NCBI RefSeq assembly: GCF_014250515.1
Contig: NZ_CP060202.1
Span: forward strand, 927,001 to 991,000
Direction of reading: 5' to 3'
Length of the DNA stretch: 64,000 bases
Source: Hymenobacter sediminicola
GTDB taxonomy: Bacteria; Bacteroidota; Bacteroidia; Cytophagales; Hymenobacteraceae
Below are positions 1 through 9,990 of this stretch, in pieces. Numbering within the stretch: the first letter of the stretch is position 1; each line of letters opens with the position of its first letter. Both the position numbers and the translations under genes were made by a program. The notes under the pieces are model-generated. The model did not search any database. It saw only the letters and a list, made by a program, of their open reading frames with translations, and had not been told where the DNA came from.

Positions 1-43
1 AGCTGGAAATACGCAGCGCAGTAAACCAAGCTGCTTTTGTGGC

Positions 44-1432
44 CTAGTTGGTCACGTCCAGCAGCTTGCAGTCGGCGTACTGCGGGTCCACTTCGATGTA
101 CACACTGCCGCGGTTCTGAGAAAACCACTCGTCCAGGGCCTTGTTTTTCTTTTCAGCCAAGGCAGCGGCAGCTAGTTTCTGATAGTCGTCCTTGAAGTTG
201 GCCTGATGGGGAGGCGTGTTCGACTTCAGCCAGATGATGCGCACGGCGTCCTTGCCATCATCGGTGCGGTAGGGCATGGGCGGCGTAACGTTGCCCACTT
301 TCATCGTGTCGATGGTGAAGAAAATGGCTGGGTCCAGCTTGTCGAGCGGCAGGTAGGTGCTGCCATCTTCGCGGTTTTGAAGCAGGCCACCGTTTGCACC
401 AGTCTGTTTATCGTCGGAGTTGTCCTTGGCTGCTTTAGCAAACGTGGTGCTGTCGGACAGGATGCGGCGGCGCAGCTTCACGAGTTCCTTCGCCGATTCG
501 TTGGCGTCGGTAGCGCCGGTGGCGGGCTTGAGCAGAATATGGCGGGTGCTGTACTTGTCGCCTTTGCGCTCAATCAGCTGAATCAGGTGAAAGCCGAACT
601 GCGACTCCACAACCGGCGACAATTGGCCTGGCTCTAAACGCAGTGCGGCGGCCTCGTACTCCGGCACCAGCTCTTTGCGTCCGAAAAAGCCCAGGTAGCC
701 ACCCTGGGCCCCCGAGCCGGGGTCCTGGGAATACTGCTTGGCCAACTCCTCAAAACTCTCACCAGCCAGAATCCGGGCTCGCAAATCATTAAGCTGTGTC
801 TGCGCGGCTTGCTTGGCGGAGGAGTTTACCTTAGCGTATTTGATAATCTGGCCTACTTCTACCTCTGTGGAGTAGTAGGGGAGGCTGTCCTTCGGAATGC
901 GGCTGAAATACTGGCGCACCTCGCGGGGCGTTACTGTTACTTTGCCGGCAATCTGGTCCTGCATTTTCTGCTGGGTCAGCTGCTCACGCACCTGCGGCCG
1001 CAATTCTTCCTTAAGCTGCTTGATGGGCTTGTTGTAGTACTCTTCCAGCTTTTTCTCAGAGCCAATCTGCTGCGCGAAATAGTTCATGCGGCGGTCTAGC
1101 TCGTTCTTCACCTGCGCATCTTCCACTACCACCGAGTCGGTTTCGGCCTTAGCCAACAGTAGTTTGTTCAGAGCGAGGCTTTGTAGGATACGGCACTTCA
1201 GGTTGGGCGGAAGTGGCTTACCTTCGGCGCGGGCGACTTCCTGCGCATAAATGGCCTCCAAATCAGAGCGCAGCACAATCTGATTATCAATCTTGGCAAT
1301 GATACCGTCGACGATCTGGCGGCCAGCGGGACGACCAATGCCGAGCTGAGCAAAACTAGAGGCAATGGTACCGGCCAGCAGCGCGAGGGTCAGCAGCGCG
1401 GCTCGCTTCGGCAAACGAAGGAAATGGGTCAT
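44..1432 (-). CDS. SurA-like periplasmic peptidyl-prolyl isomerase
   Basis: Periplasmic parvulin-type foldase/chaperone of 462 aa that should assist outer-membrane protein folding. The start is the ATG at 1432, because it opens a classic signal peptide (MTHFLRLPKRAALLTLALLA, cleavage after SSFAQ); a longer frame continues upstream to 1504 but adds a non-signal sequence. After a helical SurA-type N-domain (about residues 35-185) come two PpiC rotamase domains, roughly 190-295 and 296-410, each with the GG(Y/L)LG-type core and the first with an FGFHLIQL ending. Layout and length (SurA is about 430 aa) fit SurA. It lies downstream of, and in line with, another PpiC protein, separated by a strong hairpin, so the two are probably separate transcripts. 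Family firm; orthology to E. coli surA inferred. Confidence 0.88.
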   Translation of the reverse strand: MTHFLRLPKRAALLTLALLAGTIASSFAQLGIGRPAGRQIVDGIIAKIDNQIVLRSDLEAIYAQEVARAEGKPLPPNLKCRILQSLALNKLLLAKAETDSVVVEDAQVKNELDRRMNYFAQQIGSEKKLEEYYNKPIKQLKEELRPQVREQLTQQKMQDQIAGKVTVTPREVRQYFSRIPKDSLPYYSTEVEVGQIIKYAKVNSSAKQAAQTQLNDLRARILAGESFEELAKQYSQDPGSGAQGGYLGFFGRKELVPEYEAAALRLEPGQLSPVVESQFGFHLIQLIERKGDKYSTRHILLKPATGATDANESAKELVKLRRRILSDSTTFAKAAKDNSDDKQTGANGGLLQNREDGSTYLPLDKLDPAIFFTIDTMKVGNVTPPMPYRTDDGKDAVRIIWLKSNTPPHQANFKDDYQKLAAAALAEKKNKALDEWFSQNRGSVYIEVDPQYADCKLLDVTN

Positions 1433-1621
1433 GGAATCTTCAATGTATACGGCTAGCGCAGCCCAAACGGCCTGACTACCCCCGACACTTGGCTGAACGC
1501 ACAAAGTCGCCGGTAAATTTCAACATAAATCCTTTCTCCGGCAAAAACGACGCTGCCACGCCGGGTCAGGACAGGGAGTCTGAAAAGCCGGCCAGCGTTG
1601 CAAGGCCGTAGCGCGCAGCTG

Positions 1622-1693
1622 CAATTCAGCTACTACAGCAACAAAAAGCCCCGGCCGAAACCAGGGTTTTTTGTTGCTGTGGTAGCTGAATTG
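1622..1693 (-). terminator. Long-stem terminator after the PpiC/OmpA-like gene
   Basis: A 26-nt arm at 1622-1647 pairs with 1668-1693 with a single G-T wobble. It begins 2 nt beyond the stop codon of the upstream PpiC gene. The T-rich part lies inside the stem rather than as a free tail. Confidence 0.75.
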
Positions 1694-1695
1694 CC

Positions 1696-4002
1696 TTATT
1701 TGGTTACCAGCTTATCTACTTCTGCTTGGTTGATCTGCACCGGATACTTGGCGCGGAGCTGGGCAATCCACTCTTTTTCCAGATAGTTCTGGTAATCGGA
1801 GGTAGCCTGGCCGCGGGCTTCAGCCAGCGTTTTGGGGCCAGCCGGCAGCACTTTATCAATCATAACGGTGTAGTAGCGGCCGTCTTTCTGTACGTCGTAG
1901 GAGCCAGGGCCGCGCGCCATCAGCTCGTCCACCACTTTGTTGTCGCCTTTGGCAAACGCCTTCTGCGTGATTTGTACCGACAGCGGATTCTGGGCATTCA
2001 GCACTTCTTCCAGTGCCGTTGTGCTGGTGCTGGTTACGGCAAGCACGGTGGCTATTTCGGTTGAGGCTTTGGCTTGCGTCGTCTGTCTGATGCGGTTTGC
2101 CGGAACTCCTTTGGCCGTCAGGTAGGTAGCGGCGGCAGCGGCGCGGCGGCGGGCCATGGCCGTTTCACCTTTCTTAGCGCGGCCGGTCAGCGTTACGCTC
2201 AGAGTAGTATCAGCCTGCATCACGCTGGCCAGCCGGTCCAGCATCAGCTTAGCGCCTTTCAGCAGCTTGTCGGTGCCGGGCGAATAGCCAACTGGCACTG
2301 GCGTCAGGCGCGCTACATCGTAGCGGCCCACTTTCAGCTGCTGCTTGGCTTTGGCCAGCAGCTCCGGCGAAGCGGCGCTGATAACGGTGCCTTGGGCGCG
2401 GCTGTCCCACTGGTATTTGCTCTGGTTTTCGGCGAAGTACTTCTGCAGGCCTACCGTGTCTTCAATGGCTTTGCTCCATACTTTTTCATCCATCAGCTGG
2501 AATAGCAGAATACCGTCGCGGTACTCTTTCACCAGCATGCGGTAATCTTCGTATTTGCCTTCGAGGTTGTCTTTCTCAAAGTTGGTCAGGCTTTGCTCCA
2601 CATATTGGTCGTAGAGCTGCTGAGCCACAAAGCTCGGTTCGGCGCCGGGGCGGGCCCGTTGGTTCTGCTGCGCGTAAGTCAGGAAATCAGCTACCGTGTA
2701 GGGCTTGTCCTTGATGGTGAAGAGAGTTTGCGCATCACCTTCAGCTTTTTTGGCGTTTTTGCCGGTAGTGGCCGACGCAACTGGGGCCGTGTACTTGAAG
2801 CGGCCATTGACCAACGACGTATCCGCTTTGCCTAGCACATAGTCTTTGGCACTCTTATTCTCGGTGAACTGGTTTTCGGTGCGGATGCGCTTCAGGAAAG
2901 CCGCTTTATTCAGCTCCGAGCGAGAGTCCTTGGCCACTTTGCTTTTCAGCGTGGGCTCCATGGCTTCAAACGTCGGCACTGGCTGCTTCTCAATCAGTTT
3001 GATGATGTGCCAGCCATAAGGGGTCTGCACTGGCTGCGAAATCTGGCCGGGCGTAGTCAGCTTGAACGCCACTTCCTCGAAGCTCGGAATCATACGGCCC
3101 GTGCCGAAAGGGGGCAATTCGCCGCCGTTGGCCGCCGAGCCGGCATCTTCCGAAAACTGCGCTACCAGCTTATCCCAAGGCTCTTTGCGCTGGGTCAGGC
3201 GGCTGTGCAGCTCATCTATCTTCTTTTTGGCCGTTACCGAGTCGGCTTTGGGCATGCCGGGCGTAGAGCGAATCATCAGGTGAGCCACCTTGATTTCGCC
3301 CTGCGCCGGCCGGATGTCATTTACCTTAATAATATGGTAGCCGAAGCGGGTGCGCACTGGCTGCGACACTTGGCCTACCTGCGTTTTGAACGCCGCCGAC
3401 TCAAACGGATACACCATCTGCATGGCGGTGAAATAGCCCAGACGGCCGCCGTTTTCGCGGGCCGAAGGGTCTTCACTTACCTCGCGGGCTACCTGCTCGA
3501 AGTTTTCGCCGCTTACCCGCTGGCGCAACGCCGTGATTTTCTGGAAAGCAGCCAGCGTATCCTTGGGTTCAGCATCGGGAGCCATACGAATCAGGATGTG
3601 CGAAGCATTTACTTCTTTGCTCATCCGCTCGTAGGCTTCGCGCACCAATTGGTCGGTCACGCTCTTTTCCGTCAAATACGGCTGTGCCAGCTGCTGCTTA
3701 TAGCCGTCGAGTTCCCGCTTGAAAGCCTGGGTGGTGTCGAGGCCACGCTGCTCCGCCTCCAGCACCTTCAGCTTGAAATTGGTGTACAGGTCTAGGTACT
3801 CCGTAACGCTGGGACGGGTGCCGAACTCCGGTGCCGAACCGTTGTTTTTGCGGTACACGTAAGCAAACTCCCCGGCTGGCACTTGCGTGGTGCCAAGCGT
3901 TTCAATGACAGGCTGCTTAGAAGCGGTGGTAGGTTTAGTAGACTGGCAAGCTGCCAGCAGCGCTACGGCGGTAGTGCCGGCGTACAAAATGCGTTTGTGC
4001 AT
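1696..4002 (-). CDS. Peptidyl-prolyl isomerase lipoprotein with OmpA-like segment
   Basis: 768-aa exported foldase. The N-terminus is a lipoprotein signal ending in the lipobox LLAAC (Cys19). Two PpiC (parvulin) domains are visible at about residues 132-232 (NASHILIRM ... FGYHIIKV) and 236-340 (KVAHLMIRS ... YGWHIIKL). A stretch at about 580-680 (KLMLDRLASVMQ ... ARRRAAAAATYLTAKGVPAN) has the pattern of an OmpA-C peptidoglycan-binding domain. A lipid-anchored, wall-contacting PPIase is therefore likely. Closest named relatives are SurA/PpiD-type proteins, but the OmpA-like insert makes it longer than either. The PPIase assignment is secure; the OmpA-like part is inferred from pattern. Confidence 0.85.
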   Translation of the reverse strand: MHKRILYAGTTAVALLAACQSTKPTTASKQPVIETLGTTQVPAGEFAYVYRKNNGSAPEFGTRPSVTEYLDLYTNFKLKVLEAEQRGLDTTQAFKRELDGYKQQLAQPYLTEKSVTDQLVREAYERMSKEVNASHILIRMAPDAEPKDTLAAFQKITALRQRVSGENFEQVAREVSEDPSARENGGRLGYFTAMQMVYPFESAAFKTQVGQVSQPVRTRFGYHIIKVNDIRPAQGEIKVAHLMIRSTPGMPKADSVTAKKKIDELHSRLTQRKEPWDKLVAQFSEDAGSAANGGELPPFGTGRMIPSFEEVAFKLTTPGQISQPVQTPYGWHIIKLIEKQPVPTFEAMEPTLKSKVAKDSRSELNKAAFLKRIRTENQFTENKSAKDYVLGKADTSLVNGRFKYTAPVASATTGKNAKKAEGDAQTLFTIKDKPYTVADFLTYAQQNQRARPGAEPSFVAQQLYDQYVEQSLTNFEKDNLEGKYEDYRMLVKEYRDGILLFQLMDEKVWSKAIEDTVGLQKYFAENQSKYQWDSRAQGTVISAASPELLAKAKQQLKVGRYDVARLTPVPVGYSPGTDKLLKGAKLMLDRLASVMQADTTLSVTLTGRAKKGETAMARRRAAAAATYLTAKGVPANRIRQTTQAKASTEIATVLAVTSTSTTALEEVLNAQNPLSVQITQKAFAKGDNKVVDELMARGPGSYDVQKDGRYYTVMIDKVLPAGPKTLAEARGQATSDYQNYLEKEWIAQLRAKYPVQINQAEVDKLVTK

Positions 4003-4168
4003 ACAATAGATAAGAAACTGCTATGCGCGGCAGTTGCTCCCTGGCCAAGCCAAGCGTAGCATACTGCCTGACGCAATTTTACGGATTTTTTTCGGGGGTT
4101 GAGTACTCAATAGCCAGAACGAGGCTTAGGCAGTGAGACTAAACGCTACAGCAGTATTGGTAGAATAC

Positions 4169-4206
4169 AAACGCCCTGATGGTCAGAGTTGACTATCAGG
4201 GCGTTT
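4169..4206 (-). terminator. Hairpin after the RsbW-like gene
   Basis: 17-nt arms (AAACGCCCTGATGGTCA and its complement, one mismatch) around a 4-nt loop, 40 nt downstream of the stop of the minus-strand kinase gene. The T tail is only three bases, so termination strength is uncertain. Confidence 0.6.
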
Positions 4207-4245
4207 GCTGAAGTGGTATAGACGGCTACTAGGTAAAGCAGGGGC

Positions 4246-4656
4246 TCAGAGCTGCTTATAGAGCCGGCATACGTTGCGGCGGCCCTGGGTGCTGAACTCG
4301 ACCCGGTCCATAATGCGGTTGACCAGCGTCATGCCCACGCCGCCTTTACGACCTTGCCGGATGTATTCCTGCAGATCCGGCTCATGGTAGGTAGCAGGGG
4401 CATAGGAACTGGTGGCATCATCAAATATTTCAATGCCAAACTGCTTGTTATTTACATCCAAGGCCAGATCCAGATGCTGCGACTCATCTTCGGAATTGGC
4501 GTGGATAATCAGGTTTGCTACTACTTCGTCAACGGCCAGCACAATCTGGTTGAGCTGGAGGTCGGGGAGTTGGTAGGCCTTCAGGTAATCCGTCACGAAG
4601 TCGCGCACAACCTTAAGGTTGTGGCGGCTACAGCTGATCCGGAGTGCATTTTTCAT
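4246..4656 (-). CDS. RsbW-like anti-sigma/serine kinase (GHKL ATPase)
   Basis: 136-aa cytoplasmic single-domain GHKL ATPase of the RsbW/SpoIIAB class. The N-box is at about residues 41-55 (LAVDEVVANLIIHAN) and the G-box at about 104-115 (GGVGMTLVNRIMD). Such kinases bind a target (classically a sigma factor) and phosphorylate the STAS antagonist encoded next door. It is the last gene of a three-gene run, 30 nt after the STAS gene. No sigmaB-type gene accompanies it, so the regulated partner is unknown; in Gram-negatives the same proteins often control non-sigma targets. Confidence 0.85.
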   Translation of the reverse strand: MKNALRISCSRHNLKVVRDFVTDYLKAYQLPDLQLNQIVLAVDEVVANLIIHANSEDESQHLDLALDVNNKQFGIEIFDDATSSYAPATYHEPDLQEYIRQGRKGGVGMTLVNRIMDRVEFSTQGRRNVCRLYKQL

Positions 4657-4686
4657 CCTGCGGGCCTGTCGAAAACCGACAAGTGA

Positions 4687-5016
4687 TTAAAGAGCGGTGG
4701 CTTCTGCCTGGGAGGGCACAATGGTCATCAGTGCGTCGAGGCCCAGAATTTCGAATACGTTGTGCACTTTATCCTGCATGTTGAAGAATACCAGCTTTAC
4801 GCCAGCGTCCTGAAACTGCTGCAGATGCGAGATAAAAACGCCCAAACCGGCCGAAGAAATATAATTCAGGTTACGGCAGTCGATGAGAACCTTCTCAAAC
4901 TGCAGCGTTTCAGGCTTAGCCAGTTCAGAATCGAGTAGCACCGAAGAACTAGCGTCCAGCTCACCGTCGAGGCTTAGCGTAAGAGTATTGGCGGAAGAGT
5001 GTTGCGTTATTTTCAT
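4687..5016 (-). CDS. STAS-domain anti-anti-sigma factor (RsbV/SpoIIAA-like)
   Basis: 109-aa single STAS domain protein. The conserved phosphorylatable serine is in the segment LNYISSAGLGVFISHL (about residues 49-64). It should be phosphorylated by the adjacent RsbW-like kinase and dephosphorylated by the PP2C phosphatase encoded 14 nt upstream, the standard partner-switching cycle. It is cytoplasmic and has the usual family length. Confidence 0.9.
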   Translation of the reverse strand: MKITQHSSANTLTLSLDGELDASSSVLLDSELAKPETLQFEKVLIDCRNLNYISSAGLGVFISHLQQFQDAGVKLVFFNMQDKVHNVFEILGLDALMTIVPSQAEATAL

Positions 5017-5030
5017 AAGTCCACAGTACG

Positions 5031-7130
5031 TCAGTTAGGAGAGCCGGGTTGGGCCGACTTGAACTTGACGACCAGCAAGGTCTGGTCGTCGTGCATAGGC
5101 TGGCCGAAGCTGAACTGTGCCAAATCGTCTAAGATCTGCTGCTTTATTTCGTCGGCGTCGAGGTAATACGTCTTTTCCAGCATCTGGTGCAGTCTTTCCT
5201 CCCCATACTCTTCTTGCGCCGCATTGCGCGCTTCCACAATTCCGTCGGTGTAAATGACCATTACGTCGCCCGGATTATAATCGTAGAACTGGTTCTTGAT
5301 GTGCTTTTCGTAGGTCTCGTTCCGGATAATGCCCAGCCCCAGGCCGGCCGTCTGGAAATACGATACCTCTTCTTTGATGGAATGGTAGTAAAGGGTATGG
5401 CAATGCCCGGCCCGCGCAAACACGAACCCACCATTTTCATAGTCGATGATGTAGAGAGACGCCGTAATAAATGCCGATTTCTCTAAGCACCGGGCCAGGG
5501 CATGGTTGGCCTGTGCCATAAAGCGGCTAGGCACCGGAAACCGGTCACGCTCTGACTTTGCCAAGGGATTTTCCTGCATCAGCGCATGAAAAATGCCCTT
5601 CATTTGAGCCACATGGAAGGCCGCCGTTACGCCTTTACCACTCACGTCGCCGATGAGGATGGCCAACCGGCGGCCTGGTAGATGTAGAAAGTCGTAGAAG
5701 TCACCGCCTACTTCCTTGGCTGAAGCCGCGAAAGAACTGATATCAAACCAGCTGTCGATGGGCAGGTTCTTGGGGATAAGACTATCCTGAACCGCTGAAG
5801 CAATTTTCAACTCTTCCTGCACGCGCTGGTTTTCCAGCGACACATTCATCAGATTCAGGTTCTCGATACTGAGTACCGTCTGGCTGGCGAAGGTCTGCAG
5901 AATACTCAGGTTTTCCCGGTCGAAACCCTGGCGCGCCTGTTTCAGCATGTAGAGCGCCCCATAGTGCCGTTTAGCTGAGCGCAACGGCATCACAATGAGA
6001 GAGCCGTACGGCAGGTTCAGGTCGCGGAAGCCGCTGCTGCCTTTCAGGTCGTTGTTGAGGTATTCGATGTGCTGCAGGTTGTGCTCCTGCAGCAGCTGAT
6101 GCACGGCGGCCGTCTGCTCCGGCGATACACGGTAGTGCTGGCCCTGCCGGGTGCCGGTTTCGTCTTCCAGCATAATCCAGGCCGCATCGGCATCCACGGT
6201 CTGTACTGCCGAGTCGAAGAGCATGGTGTATACTTCCTCCTCGCTCTGACCCCGCTGAATGAGCTGGGTAAGGCGCTGCAGACTCAGGATTTCCTCTCGT
6301 TTCTGCTCAAAAATCCCTGCGGTAGGCAGGTTGAACAGCGTTACTAATAGCCCCATCAGGGCATAGAAGCCCGCGAAGAAGACCGTAAGCAGCAAAAATG
6401 CCTGTTGTGGAGCCGGTGCTACCAGATTGGGGTCGTGCTCGATGCGTAGGAAATACGACACAAACACCGCCATGGAGAGCAGAATGGCAATCTGCAGCAA
6501 CACGGCTTCCCATTTCTGGCGGCGGCTGAGGTAGGCTACCCACTGTTGGTTGCCACTTAGGTACACACCAAAGACGGCCAGAAAACCCAGAATCAGGTAG
6601 TCGAAAGGATGAGGCGGCACCCAATTGAGTAGCCGAAACAAAAGGGTAGAGCCTAGCAGAACCTCAAACCATATCCACTCCCGTTGAATACGCGGCTTTG
6701 CCCTGAACAGCACTAGGCTACGCCAGGAATAGTTGGTATTAGCCAAGAATACGACGAACAGCCCCAGGTTAACAGTGTAAATCACCGCCAGTAGCGTCCG
6801 GTCGTTGGTTGGCAGCTTGTACTGCAATGCCCGTTCCACAAGGTGCAGGCCCACGCAAACGGTAGCCAGCATACCTGGCCCCAGCACCAAACGGCGCATC
6901 ATGCCCACAAAGTCGTTGCCGACAAGCGGCTCGGTGCGGCCTCGCTGATATATGAAAACACCCGCCGCAAAAAGAGCCTGTGCAACAAGCGTTACCCAGG
7001 TAGGCCAAGGGCCACCCAGCCAGTCAGCTGCTCTGCCCTGCGTATTGCTAAGTGTACTAAGCAATAGCAGCAGCCAGCTGAATATACTCAGCGGAAACAG
7101 TACGGCTTTTAATCGGTGACGAAAGGACAT
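5031..7130 (-). CDS. Membrane PP2C phosphatase with GAF domain (RsbU/SpoIIE-like)
   Basis: 699 aa. Residues 1-270 hold about eight hydrophobic segments (for example VLLQIAILLSMAVFVSYF), followed by a GAF-type sensor (about 290-435) and a C-terminal SpoIIE-type PP2C phosphatase (about 470-690). Metal-binding motifs are visible: IGDVSGKGV, VIYTDGIVEA and HDDQTLLVVKF. It probably dephosphorylates the neighbouring STAS protein in response to a membrane or cytosolic signal. First gene of the rsbU-V-W-like operon (gaps of 14 and 30 nt). The input signal cannot be read from the sequence. Confidence 0.88.
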   Translation of the reverse strand: MSFRHRLKAVLFPLSIFSWLLLLLSTLSNTQGRAADWLGGPWPTWVTLVAQALFAAGVFIYQRGRTEPLVGNDFVGMMRRLVLGPGMLATVCVGLHLVERALQYKLPTNDRTLLAVIYTVNLGLFVVFLANTNYSWRSLVLFRAKPRIQREWIWFEVLLGSTLLFRLLNWVPPHPFDYLILGFLAVFGVYLSGNQQWVAYLSRRQKWEAVLLQIAILLSMAVFVSYFLRIEHDPNLVAPAPQQAFLLLTVFFAGFYALMGLLVTLFNLPTAGIFEQKREEILSLQRLTQLIQRGQSEEEVYTMLFDSAVQTVDADAAWIMLEDETGTRQGQHYRVSPEQTAAVHQLLQEHNLQHIEYLNNDLKGSSGFRDLNLPYGSLIVMPLRSAKRHYGALYMLKQARQGFDRENLSILQTFASQTVLSIENLNLMNVSLENQRVQEELKIASAVQDSLIPKNLPIDSWFDISSFAASAKEVGGDFYDFLHLPGRRLAILIGDVSGKGVTAAFHVAQMKGIFHALMQENPLAKSERDRFPVPSRFMAQANHALARCLEKSAFITASLYIIDYENGGFVFARAGHCHTLYYHSIKEEVSYFQTAGLGLGIIRNETYEKHIKNQFYDYNPGDVMVIYTDGIVEARNAAQEEYGEERLHQMLEKTYYLDADEIKQQILDDLAQFSFGQPMHDDQTLLVVKFKSAQPGSPN

Positions 7131-7251
7131 AGAAGCGGAATGGTGTCCCCTGTGTTCCGCGAGAAGTATAGGCGCAGGGGCAAAACGGACCGCTAAGATA
7201 AACAGGTATTCTAATGTGGAAAATGGAAAGAATCCGCCGGACCCAACACGA

Positions 7252-7307
7252 AAAAAGCAGCAGCAGCAGAATCCTGGCTACCTGCCATTTCTGCTGCTGC
7301 TGCTTTT
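7252..7307 (-). terminator. guaB terminator
   Basis: Arms AAAAGCAGCAGCAGCAGA (to 7270) and its complement (7290-7307) around a 19-nt loop, 26 nt past the guaB stop, with an A run on the plus strand giving a T tail to the minus transcript. Confidence 0.8.
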
Positions 7308-7332
7308 CTTTTGCAGTGTGCTTACTGTCAGC

Positions 7333-8829
<1,497 letters not shown>

Positions 8830-8840
8830 TTATTGCCAGA

Positions 8841-8848
8841 CAAAGCTA
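8841..8848 (-). promoter_or_regulatory. Candidate -7 box for guaB
   Basis: TAGCTTTG on the minus strand, an exact match to the Bacteroidota TAnnTTTG element, 35 nt upstream of the guaB ATG. No convincing TTG at the -33 position. Confidence 0.55.
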
Positions 8849-9032
8849 CGGCGGAAAGTTGGGTTCTGTGTTATCGGGCGGTTGTATTTCGGGCTATGAT
8901 AGAAGAATGGCTGGTTTTCTTTAAACCGAGCAAGGCAAAAACCGATGCCCGCCAAAACCGGAAAGCCGCTTCGGGAGTTACACCTGCCAGCCGCCGGAAC
9001 TCCGGTCGGTCTTAACCAACCACACCTAGCAC

Positions 9033-9878
9033 ATGGCAACCACCAAACATTGGTTTATTACCGGCGTCAGTACCGGTTTTGGCAAAGAGCTGGCCGACTA
9101 CTGCCTCCGCAACGGCGACAAAGTAGCCGCTACCTTCCGCAAGCAGGAGCAAGCCGACGAATTCACGCAGAAGGCCAGCGAAAATGGCCGTGGCTTCGTG
9201 GTAGAAGTAACCGACGAAGCGCAGGTGAAGCAGGGCATTGCCGATGCCATCCAGCATTTTGGTCACCTCGACGTAATCGTGAACAATGCCGGCTACGGCT
9301 CCTTGGGCAGCATTGAGGAAATTGACGCCAAAGAAGTGCAACGCCAGTTCGACGTGAACGTGTTTGGGCCGCTGCACGTACTGCGGGCCGTGCTGCCGCA
9401 CCTGCGCGAGCGGCGCAGCGGCCACATACTCAACATCACTAGCATCGGGGGCCTGAAAACATTTCCCGGCGTGGGCGTCTACAATGCCAGCAAGTTTGCC
9501 CTGGAGGCCATCGGTGAAAGCCTGAGCCAGCAGGTAGCGCCGCTTGGTATCCACGTCACGAACATCGAGCCCAGCGGCTTCCGCACCGAGTGGGCCGGCA
9601 GCTCGGCCACCTACGCCGATACGGCCATTGAGGACTACCGCGCCACGGTAGGCGAAAACCTGAAAGGCATTCAGGGCTACAGCGGCCGGCAGCCTGGCGA
9701 CCCGCAACGCGCCGCCAAAATCATGTTTGAACTGGTGCGTCAGGAAAATCCGCCGCTGCACCTGCCGCTTGGCAAAGCAGCCGTAAAAGGCGCCCGCGAA
9801 AAATTCACCGGGCTGGTAAAAGAGCTGGAACAGGTAGCCGACCTCGGCGACTCCGCCGATTTTCCGGCCGGCGAGTAG
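9033..9878 (+). CDS. Short-chain dehydrogenase/reductase (SDR)
   Basis: 281-aa NAD(P)-dependent oxidoreductase of the classical SDR family. The Rossmann glycine motif is near the N-terminus (ITGVSTGFGKEL, residues 9-20), the NNAG motif is at about 87-90, and the catalytic Tyr-x3-Lys is in VYNASKFALE preceded by the Ser of ITSIGG. Sequence style resembles the retinol-dehydrogenase-like SDRs that lack a defined substrate. It is divergent from guaB and is followed by its own terminator. Substrate unknown. Confidence 0.9.
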   Translation: MATTKHWFITGVSTGFGKELADYCLRNGDKVAATFRKQEQADEFTQKASENGRGFVVEVTDEAQVKQGIADAIQHFGHLDVIVNNAGYGSLGSIEEIDAKEVQRQFDVNVFGPLHVLRAVLPHLRERRSGHILNITSIGGLKTFPGVGVYNASKFALEAIGESLSQQVAPLGIHVTNIEPSGFRTEWAGSSATYADTAIEDYRATVGENLKGIQGYSGRQPGDPQRAAKIMFELVRQENPPLHLPLGKAAVKGAREKFTGLVKELEQVADLGDSADFPAGE

Positions 9879-9901
9879 CAGCCGAAGTAGCTGGAAATAG
9901 C

Positions 9902-9943
9902 ATGGGCAGTTGCGCTTTGATAGGGCGCGGCTGCCCATTTTGG
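9902..9943 (+). terminator. Hairpin after the SDR gene
   Basis: ATGGGCAG at 9902-9909 pairs with CTGCCCAT at 9931-9938, followed by TTT, 23 nt past the SDR stop. It overlaps the open frame upstream of the FRG gene and argues that this gene starts further downstream. Confidence 0.6.
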
Positions 9944-9990
9944 CATCCTGCCTGCGTATCTTGCCTACCCACTCAACTCTTCAGCTAGCC

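Noticed and set aside
8830..9039. Minus-strand frame across the guaB-SDR gap
   Set aside because: Overlaps the guaB promoter box and the SDR start; no protein pattern.
9910..9990. Upstream TTG start of the FRG gene
   Set aside because: Overlaps a terminator hairpin of the SDR gene and lacks conservation of the family.
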